The translations under genes were made by a program, and so were the position numbers. Positions 48,113 through 60,200 of a DNA stretch of 64,000 bases are shown piece after piece. Source of the stretch: Hypsibius dujardini (taxonomy: Eukaryota > Tardigrada > Eutardigrada > Parachela > Hypsibiidae); NCBI GenBank assembly GCA_001579985.1, contig LRSR01014085.1, positions 16,301 through 80,300 on the forward strand, read 5' to 3'. The notes under the pieces are model-generated. The model had not been told where the DNA came from, did no database searches, and saw nothing but the letters and a program-made list of their open reading frames with translations. Every line of letters begins with the position of its first letter. Position 1 is the stretch's first letter.

Positions 48113-49158
48113 GATGAGGTTTGTTATGGGGGAAATGGGACACCGTAAATATAAAAGTACTAGTACTTTTTAAAAGTACCGGGAAAAAGAAAGAAAATAA
48201 GAAAAAGATATTAAAAAAACTCTGTAATTCACTTGCCGGCTAAGCAAAGTGAGGCAAATGGAATAAATTATGAAATTTTCATTGCACGACGAATGTCGCG
48301 CTTTTATCTGGACTGGCGTCAGTCACTGAAGTGAAGCATAATCTGCTGTAGACTCAATTGTAATGACATCATCGCTCCATTCCGATACAGTAAAAGTCCT
48401 GAGATTCAAACGGTCACGTGCGTTTATTTCTATCGAACCGTTTGCTCGGAGCCGGCCGTTGCTAGTTTGGAATTGGAGACAGTAAAGTAGAAAGGACATT
48501 ATGACGTCATCCGAATCTCAGGACTTTCACTGTACAGCATTGACAAGCTGCTCAAACTCAGTGAATGATGTCATCGCGGGGGCGCGATTCTCGGTGAGAT
48601 CATTCACTAGTTTTCAATATGTGTGACTCATTGCCTTCCGCCTCACTTTCCTTTCAAGCCTGGCCGGTCAATTTGGTCTTCGAGGCTTAACACTGCCGTG
48701 CCCATCAGGCTTTACTCATGTTTCTTTGTTTCCTCGATTAAAATCAAGACACATTTCTGCGTAGTGTAAGAGAAAATGCGCAATTAAAGCTTGCAAGAGT
48801 TTTACACGGGGAAGACTGGACGCTATTGATCTCACTAAACGGGCATCATGAACTTATTCTTATTAATCAGTCCGAGCGATTCCATGTGAGGTAAAATCCG
48901 TCTTAACAGTCTTAACTCAAGTTAGTCATTCGGCGCATCCTCAGTCTCATCCTCATACAAGTTGATTACCGGCACTGCCGTACCGGATGAGGGAGGGGTC
49001 CTGGAATGGGCCACCCTGGAATCACAACTTCGAGACAGGTTTTGGCTATCACCAAGCTCCTAAACGACAGGAAATAATCGACAACCCCGTTGGAACGCGT
49101 ATCAGATATGAAGAAAAGTTGTGGGAACATGTTTAAAAAAGAAAGTAGTTGGACGGTT
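48113..49158. other. Spacer between SPEF2 3' end and LENG9-like start
   Basis: No gene seen. Contains a fold-back element at 48385-48537 and a family D arm at about 48985-49027. Confidence 0.6.
48385..48537. mobile_element. Short fold-back element
   Basis: 'acagtaaaagtcctgagattc' minus its last base (48385-48405) and its reverse complement 'gaatctcaggactttcac' (48514-48531) flank a ~110 bp centre. Non-coding, MITE-like, single copy in the window. Confidence 0.7.
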
Positions 49159-49908
49159 TTATTCTGTTACAGGAGCCGGAGGCGGGACGAGCGGTGTCCA
49201 CCGTTTCGCGTCGTGTCGGGACACCGCCTCATCCGGCTGCAGTGCTGCCAGGGCGTTGTCCACAAACCGGTCCACGTAGTTCTGCTCGGCGGAGTGGACG
49301 TTGCGCAGCCAGCTGTCCAGAAGGCAAAACGTCTCTGCTGCAATGGCACGTACCACGTTGGCTTTCCGCGTACCCTCCACCGCGATGCGGCAGAGCTTCA
49401 GCATGGAGTGGTTGATTTCTTGGTTCGCGGTCTTTTTGAGGATGTACCGGATGAACTTTTCCTGCTTCTTCCAGCAGGCATCCTTGCCGTGCCGCTCGCG
49501 GTGGAAGACGTCGATTATGGGGGAGAAACGCTCTTCCAAATCAGTGGCTGGAGGTTTCGGTGAGTCGACTGCGTGGTTCGCGGCTTTTTCGGCCGCGATG
49601 GTTTTCTTCAATTCTTGCCGTTTTACGATATCGTCTCTAACTGTGGCTAAGAGATCGTCAAAGTCGTGTTCTTCGAAGATATCGAGCCAGTTGTCAGAGT
49701 TTTCAGTGTCGGATGGGGAAGGAAAAAGAGTGGACGGTGGGGAGATGGAGAAGATTCGCATACTTGTAGCAGATGGAAGTCCAGAACGAGAGATTTCTAG
49801 AAAGATACAAGAGAACTGAATTCATCGAACCGGGGTTTTCTCTCTTATTTGCCTGACTACTGGCCTTTCTATTTGTCTCTCCAATTGTCTATCTGTCTAT
49901 CTGCCTGT

Positions 49909-49975
<67 letters not shown>

Positions 49976-52793
49976 CTTGCCTGCCTGCCTGCCTGCCTGT
50001 CTGTCTGCCTGTCTGTCTGTCTGTCGGTTTTTCTGCCTGCCTGTCTGTCTGTCTATCTGTTTTTCGGTCGGCCTCTCTGTTTGTCTGTCTGTCGGTCGGT
50101 CGGCTTGCCTGTCAGTGTGTCTGTTTATCTCCCTATGCGTAATTCTGTATTTGAGAATGCCCCTAAAACTGTTGATTTTTTTCTCATAATAAATTGGTTA
50201 TATATCTTTTATGACTAGACTCACCATGATCAAGTTTGGGAAGTACTGGAACTACATCACTGCAGATCGCTTCAACACCAGCCGGTCGGTTCTCCAAACT
50301 CTCCAGGAACGCCTTACCGCACTTATCAAGAAACACCCGCACCGACTGGAGACAGTTGAACCAGAACTCATCGTCATCCGTCAGAATCTTCAAGAAAATC
50401 CGCTGCTCCTCCCTCGTATCGCCACACGTCATGGACTCGTCATACGTCACCGGCACCTCCAAATCGTAATCCCCGATGAATTTCCGCGCCTCCAACAACG
50501 GCTGGTCTTCCAGCAGATACAGCGGCACCCTCATGTCCGGATACACCGGCTGTTGATCCGCCTCCTCCTCCTGTGGGACAACCGTCTTATATATCTTCCA
50601 CAGAAACAGCAAAATCCCACGAAAATGATCAATTTCCGCTTGGAACAACTCCAAGCAAGCATTCCGGAAGGAGCAGACAACCTCGGTGAATCCACTCCGT
50701 CCCATCAGTTTCCGCAGACAACACTGCATGCCGGTGTGTCGGTAGTCGACCAAATTGCACATCGACATATACAAAGCGTCTAGCTTCTTCCGCCAGTTCA
50801 GCCCGAGATGAATGTCTGGATACAGGCCGTGCACTCGATTGAATTCCGTGGCAAAGTCAGACATCAGCGTTTCCACTGTCCTGTTACTCGTACGGATGCA
50901 GCCGGAAAAGACCTCCTTGACGTGTTTTGTGTTGGCGGCCAAACTGCAATCGGCGATCTTCAGCAACGGCAGTATGCGTAAGATGTTTTGGGCGTGACCT
51001 TCCTCCACAGCGCGCCAGTTCTCAAAGACCTCCGGATGGGTGTCACGTCCGAGATAAGGAAAGTCGAACACGGAGGGCTCCGCGGGCGGCGGGTCGAGCT
51101 CGTAAACGTTGGCGACGAGTTCGTTCTTGCGGTGCCAGCAGGAGACTTTGTCTGCGAAGGATGCCACCGCATTGTCGAGCCAGTTTTGTAGGAAGACTTT
51201 GTCGGTGTATCCGCCCTGCACAACAGTGGTGTCGAGCGGCGTTTGGAGATGTTTCAGTCGGAGCATCTCCGATTGGAGATCCTCGAGACATTCGAAGTTT
51301 TCTGGTTGGTTGTACTGAAGCGGTTGAGTGTAATCGTCGCAGTCGAATTTGAGGTGCGCAGACATGGTCTGGATGTTTGGTGGACTTTTCGGAATGCTGG
51401 CTAAATCTAGTGAGGCAGTCAGGCGCTCTTCAAGAGGAAAAACTGACTTTCGGTATATCGCGAGGCCTGGAAAAAAATCAAAAAATCAGACCTAATGTCT
51501 GTGACTATCTGCCTATATCTTCATCTGTATGTCTGTCTGTAAGTCTGCCTGTCCGCCTGCCTGCCTGTCTATCTGCCAGTTTGTCTGACTGTCTGTCTGT
51601 CTGTCTGTCCGTCTACCTGGCCCTTCGTCTGTCGGCTTGTCTGCTTGCCTGCCTGTTTGCCTGCCTGCCTGTTTGCCTGCCTGCCTGTTTGCCTGCCTGC
51701 CTGTCTATCACCACTTATGCCTGCTTACTTCTCCACATCCCTGTTTGCTCTTTAATACTTACCCACGGTCTTCCGCACTTTGTCTAAACTTTTGCTGGCC
51801 ACTTCTCTCAGCTGAGTTTCCATTTTGCAGTATACGTCGCGCACCAACCGAACATCCTGCTTGAACAGATAATGCACAACCGATTTCCCGATCTTTGTGC
51901 CGATCATGCGCTGAGCCAGCTGTAGGCGAATTGCCGTCCGGTTATCCCAAATATACTGACACAAATCCTTGAGGATCAAGTTTATCTGTGCCTGTGCTTC
52001 CGGGGAAACTTGAAATGAACAGACAGTCCGGTTCAGTTTCATAACTGACTCGACTGTTCGCATCACGGCTTCACAAGCGGCCTGAGGATCACGCCAGTCG
52101 GAATATCGCTCTCTGTGTTCCAACACAAAATTGCTGTAGAACTTTCCGACGTCGTTCCAGGTAGAGTCGGTCGGTCCGTCAAATGTGTCCAGGTACTTCA
52201 TGAGTTGCCGCTTCACGTCAACCGGCTGGTAAATTTCCTCCTCATCATCCGGCGAGCTTGTTTTGGCCCCTTTCCCGGTAGATTTCGTGGCCTTCTGTAA
52301 CTCAACCGGCGGTGGCACATCTTCAAATGGTGGTTCCTCCGATAATTTAGGCAACTCCCCCGGTACTAAGAAATCTGACAGCAGCTCGGGTTCGTTAGCG
52401 AATTCAATCTGCAATATCGCTCCGAAAAAGCTACGAGGCTTGGGACGAGGTTTTGGGCCGAATGAATCGGGAATAAGTTGAGACTCTTCCCATTTGTTGC
52501 GTGGCGGTTCGTGTTCCGTGGAAAGGACTCCCAAACGCTGTTCTATAGCTTGCAACACGTCCACTGACATGGGCAGGTCCGTAAGGATCCAACCGAAACA
52601 GGGCGTAAGTTCGTCCTTTTTCTCGAGTAACATGCCTGTTGAAAAAGAGAAGAGGGTTAAGGAACATGGAGAAATAGTGGAGAGATAGTATGGACGGACA
52701 GACCGACAGACCGACAGACCGACAAACAGACAGACTGACTGACAGACAGACAGACAGACATACATACATACACACAGACACACAGACAGACAA

Positions 52794-52836
<43 letters not shown>

Positions 52837-53893
52837 GGCAGGGTGACAGACAGGTTAAACCCGCAAAGAATGGTCCCCTTACGAGATTCGTGCGCCATCC
52901 TTGTTTTCGAATCAGTCCTTCCGTGATGTTTCACTTCTTGTCCTGAAGGGTGGTCTTTCTTCACACCACCACCCCTGTCTTTTCCGCCCTTTGCAGTTTC
53001 CGCTGCGTTGGCCGCTTCTAACAGCTGTTCCGGAGTTTTAGCCTTCGGATGCATAATCCGCATATAAATCGCTTGCTCAATCAAATCTACCACCGTCATC
53101 GCATCTAACGCACCGTCTTCCACTAAAGTCCGCAATAGCCTCTGCAGAAAGCCATCTCTGGGGCTGTTCCGTCCGGCTGAAACTAAGGACGACAACGACG
53201 CAGCCAGGGAACGCGACTTCCTGCGTCCCAATTTGGAGATACTGCCTTTCTTCCCAGTGTTCGTTCCACTACCGTCTTTCGATTTACGCCGACCACCCTT
53301 TTCCTTCGTCTCGTTCGGATCAGGCTGCATTTGCAGGGCAGCCTCTACGGCTTCTTGAACAAGTCCGGCCACGCTAATGACTTCCAGATTGTAGGTCATG
53401 GCCAATTTAGCGATAACAGCTTTTTTGAGAGGGCTAGACCTTTTCCCGGATATCCAAAGGCTGATAAATTTTTGGCAGTATTTGAATTCAAGCGGTTGTG
53501 GCGGACGCCATTCTTCCCCGTTGATAACACATGATATGATGTGGCCGAGATTGCGGTCATCCAGCACCGAGGGCGCAACGAAAGCAGACATCCAACCGAG
53601 CTCATCGTAAGGAAACTGGGTGGTAATTACACGATACTCTTCCATCTCGATGTTGCTGTAGAAGAGTGTGGGTTGATCGGATCGAAACAGTTCGGAACCG
53701 TTGGTAATCTGCAAAGAGATGACTTTCTGCCCGAGAAACAAGCAAGAAGTTCATTATATAACAAAACAACGTTCAGAGTACTGGATTTATTGTTGGCCTA
53801 GTGACTTGTAGTCTGTCTGCCTCCTTCCCAATCTGTCCGTCCGTCCGCCTGCCAATATGTTTATAGATCAGTCTGTTTGTCTGTTTGTCTGCA

Positions 53894-53937
<44 letters not shown>

Positions 53938-55570
53938 GGTCTGTCTGTCTGTCTGTCTGTTGACTGTCTGTCTGGACTGTCTGTCTGGTCTGTCTGGTCT
54001 GTCTGGTCTGTCTGGTCTGTCTGTCTGCCTGTCTGTTTGCCTGACGGTCTGAGTACCTGGCTGTCTCGTCTGTTGGCGTAAATTTTATCCATAAAATCAT
54101 ACATACTTCTTCAATAACGTTCTTGTCATTGAACAGGGGTTCTGGATCATGCTGGGGCGGCTCGGCAGGCAGCGCTTCATGTACAGCTACTGCATCAGGA
54201 TCGACAAGTGGAGTGAAATCATCACCTTCTTCGGCAGCAACTGTCTGCGCCACGTCCAGGAAGTGCTCGGTAAAATGATCGAGGACGACCTTGTTACAAA
54301 AAGCGTACCGTCGGCACAGGACCTGATAGATTTCGGGGAAGTATCGCAGGTCTGCCTTTTCGCACCAAGTTTTCAGCTTTTCTTCGCTGAGTACATTATC
54401 ACCCAGCATTTCCCAGAAGCCATTATTGACCATGATGCGGACGAACTCGTACTGCCTGGCTTCATCTTCCTTCTGGTGACGAAACACAGTGGCGCATAGG
54501 CAGTCGAATTTCTCACGGCGTTTGTAGAGTTCCGCACGTGCCTGAGCCCGATCGAGTTCTGCTTTTTTGTTGATTTTGCGAATAACCTGTGACAAAAAGT
54601 TCATTTTCATAAGCATGCTATATGGCTTCTTGTTGGTCTGCCTCTCTGCCTCTCTGCCTCTCTGCCTCTCTGCCTCTCTGCCTCTCTGCCTCTCTGCCTC
54701 TCTGCCTCTCTGCCTCTCTGCCTGTCTGACTGCCTGTTTGTCCGTCTGCCAGTCAGCTAACCAGCATGCCCGTCAGTCAGTCTGTCTGTCTGCATGTCGG
54801 TTCGTGGGTATGTTTGTGTTTGCTTCGAGTTAGTTCGTCGACCGTTCGCTGACCTGCAGTGCTGACTCCAACTCTCTGCTATGTTTCTTCTCAATAATCA
54901 AGTCCATCCACAACTCCTGTTTGACTTTTGCCTCATCCTCCTTCTGCTTCCTGTATTCCTCCGCTTTCTTCCGTATGTCCGTCAAATAACTCTGCCGATT
55001 AAAAACCAAGCTCTTCTTTGACTTAACACGCTCTGGAAGGGTGGCGAAGGCAACGATGGGCGCCGACACTGATGGTTTCTGCAACAGTGCCGCTGTCTCG
55101 CTCTTCAAGTCCGTACCCGACTTTCCAGCGTGAGCCGCTGCCACAGGGCTCACTGGGCGATCAGCTGGGATTTCCGACTTTGAAGGGAGTTTAGCAGCGC
55201 TTTTCGATAGTTTTGGGACACACACTCCACTCCGAGCGGACGGGACCACATCCAGAGGTGACGCCGCGATGAGCGCAGCCTTGGCGGCTAACGCGTCAGC
55301 TTCGGCTTTCTTGTCGAAAGAATCGAGTTCTTTCTTAACCGCATCTTCCCATTCGGATCGGTACTTAGGGCGCTCCACCGCTTCTACTCTAAAGAAAACG
55401 GCTTGTGGTCACTAAAACGTTAACTCCCACCAAAAATCTCAAGCAACAGTCTATCTGTCCATCTGCACCTCACTTTACCCATTTAACTACGGTGCTTCTT
55501 CTATCTGTGTGTGTGTGTGTGCGTTTGTCTGTCTGTTCTGTCTGTTTCTGTCTGTCTGTCTGTCTGTCTG

Positions 55571-55649
<79 letters not shown>

Positions 55650-56614
55650 GTCTGTCTGTGTCTGTGTCTGTCTGGCTGTCTGCGTACTACAAAAGCGCAC
55701 CTTAGGGGAACAAGCGCCACATTCACCGGTTGGTTGGCCTGTAAAAAGCGCCTGAGCCGATCCTCCAGATTACGACAGTGGCTCTCTCCGGGAATGTTGT
55801 ACTTAGTGTCCATCTTGCGAAACGTCTCGTAATCCATATTTAGAGCTGCTGCAAAGTCCGTCCAGGATCCCTGTTTATTAAAAAGCACAATTTTATGACA
55901 GAATTATGACATGAATTCTAGTGCAATATTATTTTATAGAATTCGGAGGTGTATTCAGGTGTAACCAGGACGTGTAGTACACGTAGTTGAAGGAACGTTT
56001 CTGTCAATTTCACTGCCAAGTGCTAACCTTCCGTTTGAACTTTTCCGCCGACTCGATTGTCCATTTCGGATTGCGCATCGGGAGCACCTTCAGCGCCTTG
56101 AACATGTTGTAGATAAAGGACATTGCACTCGATGGACTTTTCTATGATATCGAAAAAAATTGATTTAATTTACCCGGGAAGGAACAAAAACGATTAAATA
56201 TGCAGACATGCTTGCATGATCTTCTGGACGTCGGGAAATGGGAGAATCATATCCACGTCTTCCAAAGCCGCTATTATTCTCGCGAAATTCCGAATTTTCG
56301 TTTCTTCATCCCTATAACATGCCCAACAGAAATCAGTCTCTTGCAAAAACCGCAGATCCAAAACAGTTGACTAACTGAAGGTCCTGGAAGAAGGCAAAGT
56401 CCGGCTGCAGTCCGAACTTGCTGAGAATCTCGCCCAACAAAAAGCCATTGGCGAATTTCTCCTCGAAGCTTATTTCGTCTGCCAAGAAAGGTGATTGAAG
56501 AATGCATAATAAAGGGGCCAACTGCGGGGGTTTAGGAAACATTAAGAGAGGCTTACCAATTACAGCGGATAAACCGATTCGTTGATTAAGGATTTTTTTG
56601 AGCTCCCTTGCCAT
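49159..56614 (-). CDS. SPEF2: Sperm flagellar protein 2 (SPEF2), axonemal central-pair protein
   Basis: Predicted 1696-aa axonemal protein; family members (SPEF2/CPC1) are central-apparatus components needed for sperm and ciliary motility. Exons 56614-56557, 56478-56376, 56311-56212, 56141-56028, 55870-55701, 55388-54854, 54586-54107, 53726-52883, 52635-51763, 51400-50225 and 49796-49159; phases close. The N-terminal calponin-homology-like domain shows [21 protein letters not shown] charged coiled-coil region follows ([20 protein letters not shown]), then an adenylate-kinase-like central part and a long C-terminal region with the [14 protein letters not shown] segment. Human SPEF2 has 1822 residues. 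Intron 3 appears to be GC-AG. Five introns carry (TCTG)n or related arrays. Exon 10 has an internal ATG (51365) but joins the upstream exon in frame. Confidence 0.9.
49880..50125. repeat. (TGCC)n-(TGTC)n array in SPEF2 intron 10
   Basis: About 25 TGCC units flanked by TGTC units on both sides, then degenerate. Same two-unit mixture as at 13968-14095. Confidence 0.95.
51510..51712. repeat. Mixed (TCTG)n/(TGCC)n array in SPEF2 intron 9
   Basis: Degenerate tetranucleotide array with a short TGTTTGCCTGCC higher-order unit near the 3' end. Confidence 0.9.
52690..52855. repeat. (CAGA)n array in SPEF2 intron 8
   Basis: Starts with CCGACAGA units and continues as pure CAGA; opposite orientation to the arrays in introns 7, 9 and 10. 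Confidence 0.95.
53870..54062. repeat. (TCTG)n array with TCTGTCTGG variant in SPEF2 intron 7
   Basis: Pure TCTG, then a second-order 10-bp repeat 'tctggtctgt' of about five copies. Confidence 0.95.
54636..54800. repeat. 8-bp (CTCTCTGC)n array plus TCTG units in SPEF2 intron 6
   Basis: About eleven exact copies of 'ctctctgc' (54638-54722), followed by degenerate TCTG units. Confidence 0.95.
55505..55685. repeat. (TCTG)n array in SPEF2 intron 5
   Basis: A (GT)n start, then about 40 TCTG units with occasional TCTGTG. It ends about 15 bp from the exon 5 donor. Confidence 0.95.
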
Positions 56615-57269
56615 TTTTTGACTTTCGGGTCAGACGTCTTTTGACGACAGTCATGGAGAGCATGTGCAAAGACAGCTTCCGCTTCACTTAGAGACAGTTT
56701 CTTAGGAACGCAGATGCAGATGCGCCAGACCCCTTGACAGTCATACTGTGCGCTCCCGATCTCAAGGCTCGATTTTAGGTCCGGTCCGAAAACACGTTCC
56801 GTCGCTCGCTTGGTTGTTCATTTAGATTCACTTAAATTTTATTGACTTGAAAATTTTGATCACCGTAATGCTCATATCAATAATCATTTCAATCAAGCAA
56901 GGTAGCATAGCCTGTCAGGCAAAAACCAACAGGCCAATCACGGACAAGTGAACTGAATTGAACGATTCGCTCAAGTTTGATGTGAACCAGCGGGGGTGGG
57001 GCATAATTACTCAATTTCATTCGGTTAGACCATCGAGATTAGGTTTTGAGAAAGATACCAAGCAAGTCGGTTACTACGCTGGAGGTGGATAAAACTGGCA
57101 CTTCTACAGTATGCAAAAAACTCGATCGACCAATCATCATCAAAACTCAAAAGGGCAACCGCAATTATGAAGGGAAAAATGGTTAAAATAGTACTAGAAA
57201 GGAAGAAGGAAAGATACTTGTCTCGTCGGGAGATAAAAAACCAAACACACGAAATGAGCAAAGGGAGAT
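56615..57269. other. Spacer between KNL1 3' end and SPEF2 start
   Basis: No gene seen; should hold the SPEF2 promoter and KNL1 3' UTR. Confidence 0.6.
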
Positions 57270-60200
57270 TTAGATTTGAGCGGAAGGACGGGCTTGGGAG
57301 TTTATAGTCCAAACCGGCGGCGGTCCCAGCGTCAGGAAGGGTCGTTTCACCATTTCCATCTCCTCTTTCGTCTGCAGCGCGAGCAGGGCCAAGACGATGT
57401 CGCGAATGAAGTTCATCGTCCGGGGAGTAGTGCGAATGATTCGATCGAGATCCTCCTGCCTGAACTCGACAAACAAATTCTACCTCAAAATCCATTTCAT
57501 AACTGCCGTGCATTTTCACATGATTGTATCAGTGGAAGTGACCCTCTACTCAAAGGATGGATATGGGTTGCACCCTCAACCCTCTACGGGTTGCACCCTC
57601 AACCATCTACGGGTTGAATTCTCAACCCTCTACGAGTTGCACCCTCAACCCTCTACGGGTTGCACCCTCAACCCTCTACGGGTTGCACCCTCAACCCTCT
57701 ACGGGTTGAACCCTCAACCATCTACGGGTTGAACCCTCAACCCTTTACGGGTTGCACCCTCAACCATTTACGGGTTGCACCCTCAACCCTCTACGGGTTG
57801 TACCAGCTTACCGGATTTTGCCAACCATCATTTTCGCAGCACAATAGATTTGTGGAATGGCATGAGCGATCTCCGGCACCGAGAGAGGAACCTTGATGTA
57901 CAGCACCATGACGGTGCGTCGGCCGGGCATTTCAATGGTCCACCTAGTGAGAATACACCGTGAACTCCGAATTTTGCCTCGGGAACTAACTCGCAAACCC
58001 AAAGACAGGTCAGAGGACATACTTCCCAACACCTTGCTGCTCCACGATACCATGCACCATCATATCCACCAGCTGCATCTTCATAAAGTGCATAAACTCG
58101 CTGTCATACTAAAACAAAATACAATAACCTTATACTGAAAAACTCGTCAAAAGTGCATCCGTGAAGAAAGCGTGAGAGTACACATACGTCCTCCGGATCG
58201 TTGTCGTCAGAAGCGGAAAGGATGGAGCTGTCTTCCGTCATCGTGGCCTCCAGGATGTTCGGACGAGTCGAGTTAGCCGGCCGAGATTCGTTGCATTTGA
58301 TGATTGTACGGGACAGCTGATAAACGCCCGATTGAGTCGGAGTGTCGCTCCACGCCTCCGAAGAGCCTTCCTCCTCGACGACGTCGGCGGAAATGATTGC
58401 AGCTGAGCGCTCGCCTGGAGCTACAAATTCAGAACACAAATTCACAGCACCTCACCGGTTCCAGCTATACCACAAAGAGGCAACCTTACGTACCTTGTTT
58501 GGCAGAAGTTGTCGGAACCGATTCGCGATCAAGCGACGCTTCCAGTTGTTCCAGATGTCGTTTGATGGGCTCAATCAGGTCAGCCACCGCTTCAATTTCC
58601 TCGCCGATGGAATCGTCGGTCTCATCATACTGGAAGAAAAAATCCAGCTCATATAACCGAAATTAAGGAACACACCCAGGAATGGAAGAAATAACAAAAC
58701 TATACACAACAGACAGTCAACAGACTGTCAGAGATGAACAGTCCATAAAATTCAATCGGTGGAGAGTGAAAAGTGAAAAGAGGGGACGAGCTTAGCAAAC
58801 GAGTGGTGCTAACAGAGAACGACAAACGTGACAAAAACCCTGCACTAGCCGTGTTCAGCCATGTAACTCGTTCAATGCATGGCTTATACACAAACCGAGC
58901 TAAATGATCTAACTCGGTTAGCGCAGGATTTTTCCTACGTGTGTGTTCGGTAAAACAGGCAGACAAATGATCCAGGAGACAGTACCAAATCAAGCATGCA
59001 TAGGCCACTACAGACTGGAAATACTTACCGGCGAGAAGACCGTGGCATTCAACGCCTCGACGGCACGGCCCGTCCTGGCAAGTGGCGATACAAAAGTCGC
59101 ATCTCCTCCACCGGACGACGGTATGTCCCGACCATCTCGCAAACGTCGGTGGGCCTCACTCATCGTCACGTCTGCTCCATCCGACTCGAAGGAATCCAAA
59201 CCCAGATTGTCTTTGAGTGTAGGCATTTTCAACCGTGAAGCGTTGGCGCTGCCATCCGACGACTCATCATCCGTCGGGAACGTGGACTGATTGAATGTGT
59301 AAAATGTCAGTGCTCCAACATTATCGAGACGGCTCTCGTCGGCAGCGCCATGAGTACCGATCACTTCCCTAGCCGCGAAAACACCGCTGACTTGGGAAAT
59401 GGGAAGAGAATCGGCGACCGGATCGTGTTTGGACTGTTCCAAGGGGTCGTCCGACTTCTCGGCCTGCAGCGCGACTGCATCCACTTGGGCGACGACGACG
59501 TCCGAGACGACAGCTTGATCTAGAGATAATATCGAACAGCCAAAACTTACACACGAAACAATCAAATCAAATCACAAGGAACCTGATCGGGATCTGTTTA
59601 ATTTGATGTTTCGTTTGGATCATTTATTGAGCTCTGTTAAACCAACTTTGACCGCAGGACAGTGGTGTAGTGGTATACAAATGGGTCACTTTCAATGGAT
59701 TCATCAGTAACGTTTCAGAAGTTTCAGGGGTTTTTTTTAACCATTAAAAACGACGTTTTTTGGAAAACGTTGGACTCAAAGATTTGATACCCTTAACTCA
59801 AATTCGATTTGGAATCGATTGACATCAGCAGAATCATTTTCGGATGCCAGGGGGGCGGAGCTATGGACCATTTCTGCAACGACACTCGGAAGCCTAGTTT
59901 AAAACTAGCCCATAGCTCCGCCCCCTGGCATTCAAAACGGATTCTGCTGATGTCAATCGATTCCAAATCCGAACTAAATCCCGAATCAAATCCGAACTAA
60001 ATACATATAGAATACAGCACTTTCGTTGATGGAAATCATCATTACCTGGATCACCCAAGATTTCGTCCTTGATGGGCAAGCTTGCCTCGTCAAAGTTCAA
60101 AGCCTGAACTTTGTCGCAGGATCGGCGATCGGCGTCAGTACTTCGGAATGATTCCGGCATGCACTCACTGTTCGGCTGAATAAGGTCCTTCAGTGGAGGA

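Noticed and set aside
50184-51365. Separate single-exon gene starting at the ATG at 51365
   Set aside because: The upstream acceptor at 51401 joins the previous SPEF2 exon in phase, and the downstream donor joins the last exon in phase, so it is SPEF2 exon 10.
57025-57502. Alternative KNL1 last exon beginning with YEMDFEVEFV and running to 57025
   Set aside because: The acceptor at 57460 joins exon 13 in the phase giving RQEDLDRIIRTTPRTM and an early stop, which fits the KNL1 C-terminus better; the alternative runs into hydrophobic, UTR-like text.
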